A DNA stretch of 64,000 nucleotides from Pirellulaceae bacterium. Lineage in GTDB: Bacteria; Planctomycetota; Planctomycetia; Pirellulales; Pirellulaceae. A program made the position numbers and the translations under genes. Each line of letters starts with the position of its first letter. The stretch's first letter is position 1. The notes under the pieces were generated by a model. The model saw nothing but the letters and a program-made list of their open reading frames with translations. It was not told the DNA's origin and did no database searches. The stretch is taken from the NCBI GenBank assembly GCA_023382975.1, contig JAHDXO010000009.1, positions 124,001-188,000 of the forward strand. The letters run 5' to 3'. Positions 58,424 through 64,000 of the stretch are shown here, piece after piece.

Positions 58424-59317
58424 ATGACTGTTGAAAAATACCTGAAACCCGAAGTCATCAATCAGATCAAGCGACTGGATCTGCGCGCCCAGTTCGTGGC
58501 CAAGGGGTTCTTGCAGGGCTTGCACGCCAGCCCGTTTCACGGGTTCTCGGTCGAGTTCAGCGAGCACCGCCGGTACGCGGCGGGCGACGATCCGAACGAC
58601 ATCGACTGGTTGGTCTACGCCAAGACCGACAAATACTACGTCAAGAAGTTCGAAGCCGAGACGAACATCACGGGCTATCTGGTGATGGACTTGAGCCGGT
58701 CGATGGGCTACACGTACCGCCAGGAACTGACCAAGTTCGACTATGCCGTGTGCTTGGCCGCGGCGCTGTGCTATTTGATGATCTATCAGCAGGATCCGGT
58801 CGGGTTGATCACGTTCGACCGGCGGTTGCGGGACAGCCTGACGCCGAAATCCAAGCGGACCCAGTTGGGCAACCTGCTCTCGCTGCTGGCCCGTTTGAAA
58901 CCCGAAGGGGAAACGGACATCGCGCAGAGCTTGATCCAAATCGCCGCGATGCTGCGGCATCGCAGCCTGGTGATGCTGTTCTCCGATCTGCTGACCGATC
59001 CGGAACCGGTCATTCACTCGCTGCGCGTCCTGCGGCATGGCGGTCACGATGTGATTCTGTTCCACATCCTGGACGAAGCCGAAGTGCGTTTCCCGTTCGA
59101 CGGCGTGGTGGAGTTCGAGGAACCCGAGACGGCCGAGAAAGTCCAGGTCGACGCGACGCATTCCCGGGAGAGTTACCTTGCGGACCTGGAAGCGTTCCGC
59201 GAGACGTATCGCAAGGAATGCTTCCAGAGCCGTATCGATTACGTCGAACTGGATACCAGCACCCAATTCGACAAAGCCCTGATGGAGTACTTGGTCAGCC
59301 GGAAGAACCGGTTTTGA
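58424..59317 (+). CDS. DUF58 domain protein
   Basis: A 297-residue cytoplasmic protein with the DUF58 core: GLHASPFHGFSVEFSEHRRYAAGDD and IDWLVYAKTDKYYVKKFE. A VWA-like segment follows (GYLVMDLSRSMGYTY, with a DxSxS MIDAS-type motif). It works with MoxR and BatA-type proteins. There is no ribosome binding site visible before the ATG, because the upstream sequence is repeat-derived. It may therefore be translated inefficiently or leaderless. Confidence 0.92.
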   Translation: MTVEKYLKPEVINQIKRLDLRAQFVAKGFLQGLHASPFHGFSVEFSEHRRYAAGDDPNDIDWLVYAKTDKYYVKKFEAETNITGYLVMDLSRSMGYTYRQELTKFDYAVCLAAALCYLMIYQQDPVGLITFDRRLRDSLTPKSKRTQLGNLLSLLARLKPEGETDIAQSLIQIAAMLRHRSLVMLFSDLLTDPEPVIHSLRVLRHGGHDVILFHILDEAEVRFPFDGVVEFEEPETAEKVQVDATHSRESYLADLEAFRETYRKECFQSRIDYVELDTSTQFDKALMEYLVSRKNRF

Positions 59318-59351
59318 GCAACTGGGGTCAGTCCTTCAAGATTCATTGTTC

Positions 59352-61706
59352 ATGGCGTTTGTCAATTTCTCGTTGCTGTTTGGCGCTTCGCTGCTGGCGA
59401 TTCCCATCGTCTTGCACTTGGTCATGCGCCAGCAACCGAAGCAGTTGATCTTCCCCGCGGTTCGGTTCTTGAAACAGCGAAAGGAGACGAATCGGCGGCA
59501 GTTGCAATTGCGGCACTGGCTGCTGTTGTTGCTGCGTTGCCTGGCGATCGTCCTGTTTGCCGCCGCTCTGGCGCGGCCCAGTGTGCATTCGCTGCAACTG
59601 GGCAATTGGATGATGGCCGGCGTGTTGGGTCTGCTGTTGCTGATCGCTGGCCTGTTGACCGCGCTGTCGTTGATCCAGCGTCGCGGACACCTGGTGAGCG
59701 GCGGGTTGCTGTTGGCCACGCTGCTGTTGGCCGGAACGACGGCCTGGATTGTCCGTTCGACCTTGGCTGACGATCGACAGGTGGCGATCGGGAATCAACA
59801 GGCGCCGGTCGCTGCGGTGCTGGTCTTCGACACGTCGCCTCGAATGCAGTATTCGTGGCAGGGCCGGACGCGACTTGAAGAGGCCCAAGATCTGGCGGCC
59901 TGGCTGATCCGCCAACTTCCACCGGACAGCGAAGTCGCCGTGGTCGACTCGCGCACCGGCGGCGCCGTGTTTGCCGTCGACCTGTCGGCGGCGTTGCGGT
60001 CGATCGAGCGGCTGGAGACGGCGGGCATGCCGCTGCCGCTGACCGGCGTGCTGGATCAAGCGATCGAGTTGGCGGCGGCCAGTCGCAAGGCGCGTCGCGA
60101 AGTCTACGTGTTCAGCGACTTGACCGATGCGGCTTGGACCGCCGAATCGTCGGCGGCATTGCAGCGCCGCTTGGCCGAAGCCAGCGACGTGCTGCTGTAC
60201 GTGCTGGACGTGGGGCGGGACGATCCGCAGAACACGTTCCTGGGGGAACTGCAACTGTCGGACGAGATCCTGCCGCAGAGCAGCGATTTGACGATCCAAG
60301 GCGACATCGAATGCGTCGGCGATGGAGGGACGCGCACCGTCGAATTGTATTTGGAGCAGACCGATCCTCAATTGCCCTTGATCCAGGACGGCAAGACCAT
60401 ACTGCCCGAGCCGCAATTGCGCGACAAGCAGTTGATCCAACTGGAGGCGGGCAGCGGACAGACGTTCCGCTTTCAGCTCCGCGGCCTCGGTCTGGGCACG
60501 CACCAAGGATGGGTCAAGGTCGCCAACCAGGACGCGCTGGCCTGGGACAACACGCGGCACTTCACGGTCGAAGTCCAGGAGGCTTCGCCGGTGCTGGTGC
60601 TCGCGCCGCCCGGCGTCAACACCAGGTTCTTCACCGAAGCGGTGGCGCCCTACGAATTTCGCCAAACCGGCCGGGCGCCGTATGCCTGTTCGGTCTTCGA
60701 ACAAGCTCAGTTGCAGAACCTGGTTCTGGACGACTACTCGGCCGTCTGCCTACTGGATCCACTGCCGTTGACGCCGCCCGACTGGGACAAACTGGGCGGC
60801 TACATGCGGCGAGGCGGCGGCTTGGGCATCTTTCTGGGGCACAATGCCGATCCGGCCGCGTTCAACGCGGCAGCGGCTCGTCCCGTGCTGGGCGGACGAC
60901 TGCTCCGCCAATGGCGTTCGGCCGGCGACGTGTTTCTGGCTCCGCGCGACTTGAACCATCCGGTGACCGCCGCGTTCCGCGAGATCGCCACCGCGGTTCC
61001 CTGGCAACAATTTCCCGTGCATCGCCACTGGGTCATGGACGATTTCGCCGATCAGACGCGGTTGGTGATCCCCTACAGCAACAACCAGCCAGCGGTCATC
61101 GAGACGTCACTGGACCGGGGGCGGGGTTTGACAATGACCACGCCGATCTCCGATCCCTTGCAACTGCAGGGTCGCCAACCGTGGAACGAACTGCCGACGG
61201 GCAGCGATGCTTGGCCGTATCTGGTGCTGGTCAACGAGATGTTGCGGTATCTGGTCGACACGGCGGGCATCCAACTGAACTACTTGGTGGGCGAAACCGC
61301 GATGTTGCCCAACCATCCCGATCGGCATCCCGACCGCTACCAGTTGTTCACGCCGTTCGGACAGCCGCTGGAAGCGGTGTCGGCCGAAGGGCGCATCGTC
61401 GTCCGCTACACCGAGTACCCGGGCGCGTACCGCTTGAAAGGTAACCGCGGCGGACCGGTCGTGCGCGGTTTCTGTGTCAACTTTCCCAAGTCGGCGAGCC
61501 GTCTGGAACGGATTGGTCGCGAACGGTTGAACGAACTGCTTGGTCCGGATCGCTACCACTTTGCTCGCAGCCGCGACGAGATCGTCCTGGGGATCGGTGA
61601 AGCCCGCATGGGTTTCGAATTCTACCCTTGGCTGGTCTGTCTGGTCGCCCTGGTGCTGGCGATGGAGCAATTGCTGTCCAACCGGTTCTACCGTAGGACG
61701 GAGTGA
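59352..61706 (+). CDS. BatA-type membrane protein with VWA-like domain
   Basis: A 784-residue membrane protein. The N-terminal BatA region (LLFGASLLAIPIVLHLVMRQQ; FLKQRKETNRRQLQLRHWLLLLLRCLA) includes two or three further helices to about residue 140. A VWA-like domain follows (AVLVFDTSPRMQYSW), with D-T-S-x-x rather than the canonical DxSxS. Later a glutamine-amidotransferase-like part (GYMRRGGGLGIFLGHNAD) and a C-terminal membrane helix. It completes the moxR-DUF58-BatA operon, 34 bases after DUF58. Start ATG 59352, with TTG 59346 as alternative. Confidence 0.88.
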   Translation: MAFVNFSLLFGASLLAIPIVLHLVMRQQPKQLIFPAVRFLKQRKETNRRQLQLRHWLLLLLRCLAIVLFAAALARPSVHSLQLGNWMMAGVLGLLLLIAGLLTALSLIQRRGHLVSGGLLLATLLLAGTTAWIVRSTLADDRQVAIGNQQAPVAAVLVFDTSPRMQYSWQGRTRLEEAQDLAAWLIRQLPPDSEVAVVDSRTGGAVFAVDLSAALRSIERLETAGMPLPLTGVLDQAIELAAASRKARREVYVFSDLTDAAWTAESSAALQRRLAEASDVLLYVLDVGRDDPQNTFLGELQLSDEILPQSSDLTIQGDIECVGDGGTRTVELYLEQTDPQLPLIQDGKTILPEPQLRDKQLIQLEAGSGQTFRFQLRGLGLGTHQGWVKVANQDALAWDNTRHFTVEVQEASPVLVLAPPGVNTRFFTEAVAPYEFRQTGRAPYACSVFEQAQLQNLVLDDYSAVCLLDPLPLTPPDWDKLGGYMRRGGGLGIFLGHNADPAAFNAAAARPVLGGRLLRQWRSAGDVFLAPRDLNHPVTAAFREIATAVPWQQFPVHRHWVMDDFADQTRLVIPYSNNQPAVIETSLDRGRGLTMTTPISDPLQLQGRQPWNELPTGSDAWPYLVLVNEMLRYLVDTAGIQLNYLVGETAMLPNHPDRHPDRYQLFTPFGQPLEAVSAEGRIVVRYTEYPGAYRLKGNRGGPVVRGFCVNFPKSASRLERIGRERLNELLGPDRYHFARSRDEIVLGIGEARMGFEFYPWLVCLVALVLAMEQLLSNRFYRRTE

Positions 61707-61776
61707 ATCCGCTCACGATTTCCGCCCAGGTCGACGCACCGAGCCCGTTGTCGTCCGACTTGCCGTCGCGCCGCAG

Positions 61777-62187
61777 CTACCTCGGAAACTCAAACCGCAG
61801 ATCGTCGGTCGCCTTGGTGATTTCGATATTCAGTGACTGACCGGTACGACTGTGGAACTTGACGATTTCGACCACCGCCGGCGAAGGGCGATCGCCTTCT
61901 CGCTGGTCGGCCCACGAGAACGTGACTCGATGCAATCCCGTTTGGGCGCCCGCCTCGTGGATCGTGTAGTTCAGCACAAAGCGACCGTTCTGATCGGTTC
62001 GCGCTTGACTGGGACGTCCTGCTTCGGGCTGGAATTCGACGATCAATCCCTCCACCGGCTCGCCCCGAAAGGTGACCGTCCCGCTGACCGGCACGACCGG
62101 CCACGGACGATCTGACTTGCCGCACCCGGCGGTCAAGACGCAGACCAACAGCACGCTCCATGGGACGCCACCTGCTCGATGCCACAT
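61777..62187 (-). CDS. small lipoprotein with carboxypeptidase-regulatory-like domain
   Basis: A 136-residue lipoprotein (VLLVCVLTAGCGKS lipobox). A small beta-sandwich follows: VSGTVTFRGEPVEGLIVEFQPE, then QNGRFVLNY, typical of planctomycete proteins annotated as carboxypeptidase regulatory-like or transthyretin-like. AAGGGGGCG precedes the ATG at 62187. It lies 16 bases downstream of the DUF1559 gene, repeating the arrangement at 9656-11020. Confidence 0.82.
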   Translation of the reverse strand: MWHRAGGVPWSVLLVCVLTAGCGKSDRPWPVVPVSGTVTFRGEPVEGLIVEFQPEAGRPSQARTDQNGRFVLNYTIHEAGAQTGLHRVTFSWADQREGDRPSPAVVEIVKFHSRTGQSLNIEITKATDDLRFEFPR

Positions 62188-62203
62188 CGCACGCCCCCTT
62201 CTG

Positions 62204-63142
62204 TCATGGAGTTCCGGCGGTGACGGCTTCGCCGCTGGCCACGGTAAACGTGCTGCCGTAGACGTTGAAGTCGATGTTCTCGTCCAGGAAGCGTACATTG
62301 GCATCGGCGAAAGCTACTTGGAATCCGCCGGGATGCATACTCCGAGCGCCGCGAGTTGGACGGCAAGTGATGCTGTTGGGCGGAAAGTTGCAGGCTTCGA
62401 CGTACACGGCGTAACCTTGTGTCGCGTGATTCACCCAGAAAAATGGATTGGCCCCGTACGTGTACCACGCCCCGGTATCGTGCTTCCACAAGTGCGAAAG
62501 CTCCAGGATCATGAACGTGTTGCTGGTTCCATCCTGGATAACGTTCATGGCCGTGGCGCTGTTCACGAAGAAGATTCCGTTGGTCCGGTTCCGATCAGGC
62601 AGTCCGCTGCCGCCGTTAACCGCGTAGTCTTTGTGATTCCTCGAATCCCTGGCGTTGCCGGGAACCGCGGGACAGCGAAAAAGCTGCGGCATGTTTTCCG
62701 CGACGTATTGGTTGGCTGGATCGCCGAACGGAGCGTTCGTGGCATTGCCCTCGTGGTACGAGTGCTCGCCCGGCTCCCGTGCCCAAGCCTGCCGGGTGAA
62801 ATCCAACCGGGTGTAGAGCGCCTCCTGCTCGACGAACGGAAGAATCAAGGCCGGCCAGCCAATGGACCCGCAGCACACGGCGTTGTGTCGGTGACAAGCA
62901 GCGGGCCATGCTCCCGTGTTCTGAACCAAGTTGCCCGAAGGAAAAAGCCGGTGAGTGTCGTGATAGTTGTGCAGCGCCACCGCGATTTGCTTGATCTGGT
63001 TGCCGCATTGCGTGCGACGCGCGGCCTCCCGGGCTGCCTGAATCGCCGGCAGCAGCAACGCGACAAGGATGCCAATGATGGCGATCACGACCAGTAGTTC
63101 GACCAGCGTGAACGCGCGGGAGCGAAGTGACGTTCGAGACAT
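62204..63142 (-). CDS. DUF1559 prepilin-type protein
   Basis: A 312-residue pseudopilin-like protein. The N-terminus [20 protein letters not shown] is a prepilin signal, then [19 protein letters not shown]. Near the C-terminus SMHPGGFQVAFADANVRFLDE is the DUF1559 hallmark. The globular region has several Cys (CHRHNAVCCGS; CNFPPNSITC) that could form disulphides. AAGGAAGAGC precedes the ATG. It is paired with the lipoprotein downstream. Confidence 0.93.
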   Translation of the reverse strand: MSRTSLRSRAFTLVELLVVIAIIGILVALLLPAIQAAREAARRTQCGNQIKQIAVALHNYHDTHRLFPSGNLVQNTGAWPAACHRHNAVCCGSIGWPALILPFVEQEALYTRLDFTRQAWAREPGEHSYHEGNATNAPFGDPANQYVAENMPQLFRCPAVPGNARDSRNHKDYAVNGGSGLPDRNRTNGIFFVNSATAMNVIQDGTSNTFMILELSHLWKHDTGAWYTYGANPFFWVNHATQGYAVYVEACNFPPNSITCRPTRGARSMHPGGFQVAFADANVRFLDENIDFNVYGSTFTVASGEAVTAGTP

Positions 63143-63250
63143 GCTGCTCTTCCTTATAGGCTGGTGGTGCCGGCGAGGTGAACACTTGATTCCAGAACAG
63201 ACCCCCCTTATCTGCCTGTATAAACCAGCGGTGGGCAGCAGTCAATGCAA

Positions 63251-63976
63251 TTATTGGACTTGCTCTTGGCATTGTTGGTACGGAATCGGATCGGGGATTC
63301 CGTTTTCCGCAAAGCCGCGAAGCCGCAGCAGGCAGGCATCGCATCGGCCGCAGGCGATGCCGTCGGGCGACGGATCGTAACAACTGAAGGTCAAACCGTA
63401 ATCCACGCCCAGCTCCAGGCCTCGTCGGATGATCGCCGCTTTGCTCCACGAGATCAGCGGCGTGTGAATCCGGACGGGACGAGTTCCTTCGACGGCCGCC
63501 TTGGTCGCCAAATTCGCCATCCGTTCGAAGGCCGCGATGTACTCGGGGCGGCAATCCGGATAACCGCTGTAGTCCAAAGCGTTGACGCCGATGAAGATGT
63601 CGCCGATGTCCAGCGTCTCGGCCCAGGCCAGCGCCAGCGACAGGAAAACCGTATTGCGAGCCGGGACATACGTAACCGGTATATCGCCGCCGATCTCCTC
63701 GACGTGGCGCTTCTTCGGCACATCGCAGTGGCCGGTCAGCGCCGAGCCGCCAAACTGAGCCAAGTCGATGTCCACGATCACATGTCGCTTGACGTGCATT
63801 GCCTGGGCCAGACGAATCGCAGCGGCAATCTCCGCCGCGTGGCGTTGACCGTAGCGGAAGCTGATTCCATAGACATCGAAGCCCAGATCCCTGGCGATCG
63901 CTGCGCAGGTGCTTGAATCGAGGCCGCCACTGAGGAGGACAACAGAACGAGGCGCGGAAGCGTCAGTATTGTTCAT
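63251..63976 (-). CDS. queC: 7-cyano-7-deazaguanine synthase
   Basis: A 241-residue enzyme of the queuosine/7-deazaguanine pathway, converting 7-carboxy-7-deazaguanine to preQ0 with ATP and ammonia. The PP-loop [12 protein letters not shown] is at the N-terminus. [31 protein letters not shown] and the zinc site [21 protein letters not shown] (four Cys) are clear. Other que genes are not in the window. The 108 bases between it and the DUF1559 gene hold nothing recognisable. Confidence 0.96.
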   Translation of the reverse strand: MNNTDASAPRSVVLLSGGLDSSTCAAIARDLGFDVYGISFRYGQRHAAEIAAAIRLAQAMHVKRHVIVDIDLAQFGGSALTGHCDVPKKRHVEEIGGDIPVTYVPARNTVFLSLALAWAETLDIGDIFIGVNALDYSGYPDCRPEYIAAFERMANLATKAAVEGTRPVRIHTPLISWSKAAIIRRGLELGVDYGLTFSCYDPSPDGIACGRCDACLLRLRGFAENGIPDPIPYQQCQEQVQ

Positions 63977-64000
63977 GGTGAAGTCAAAATCGCTGCATGA

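Overview
This window looks like a chromosomal segment from a GC-rich planctomycete (Pirellulales-like). Supporting evidence: two DUF1559 prepilin-type proteins, each followed by a small lipoprotein; several twin-arginine Gfo/Idh/MocA oxidoreductases; PQQ-type beta-propeller proteins; a DUF4159 / MoxR / DUF58 / BatA-like cluster; a PmoA-family (DUF6807) protein; and archaeal-type tetrahydromethanopterin (H4MPT) C1 genes (fae, mtdB). No rRNA, tRNA or CRISPR array was recognised.

Layout. 1-6.5 kb: secreted carbohydrate-type genes (GH16-like protein, PmoA-like protein, two Gfo/Idh oxidoreductases, one PQQ-like protein). 7-9.7 kb: a small accessory islet with a translationally coupled AlbA_2/HATPase protein and ParA-type ATPase, followed by a decayed TIR-domain remnant. 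9.6-17.7 kb: DUF1559 protein with lipoprotein, a TPR protein, a hybrid histidine kinase with a c-type haem motif, a secreted double-domain hydrolase and a hypothetical protein. 17.7-24.2 kb: C1 locus (ATP-grasp protein divergent from fae-mtdB), then msrA, tatD, a membrane-anchored hypothetical protein, and scpB with a very long acidic tail. 24.4-31.2 kb: aspS, a PIN-TRAM protein, an outer-membrane barrel candidate, and a glycyl radical enzyme whose activase lies just upstream (to 32.1 kb). 32-38.4 kb: PQQ-like lipoprotein, an MtaA/UroD-type protein, a small lipoprotein, hisI-hisG and an AAA/PD-(D/E)XK protein. 38.5-47 kb: a complete F-type ATP synthase operon on the minus strand, with a DUF4870 membrane protein translationally coupled between atpA and atpG. 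47-54.4 kb: a secreted TIM-barrel-like protein, a small membrane protein, a Pup-ligase-family enzyme with a membrane insert preceded by a 53-codon gene whose product ends in Gly-Gly-Glu, a Gfo/Idh oxidoreductase, msrC and pncA. 54.5-64 kb: DUF4159 protein divergent from moxR-DUF58-BatA, lipoprotein, DUF1559 protein and queC.

The most striking observation is the pair at 49705-51581: a tiny Pup-like modifier gene (51420-51581, good ribosome binding site, product ending GGE) 8 bases upstream of a PafA/Dop-like gene whose catalytic fold is interrupted by about 110 residues of predicted membrane segments. This suggests a membrane-tethered, Pup-type protein-conjugation system with no proteasome gene nearby. 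Also notable are the DUF4870 gene inside the atp operon, the scpB acidic tail with its own internal ribosome binding site, and a dispersed GC-rich repeat found both inside the glycyl radical enzyme gene and between moxR and the DUF58 gene.

All calls were made by eye from sequence and translation. Family names rest on recognised motifs, not on database searches.
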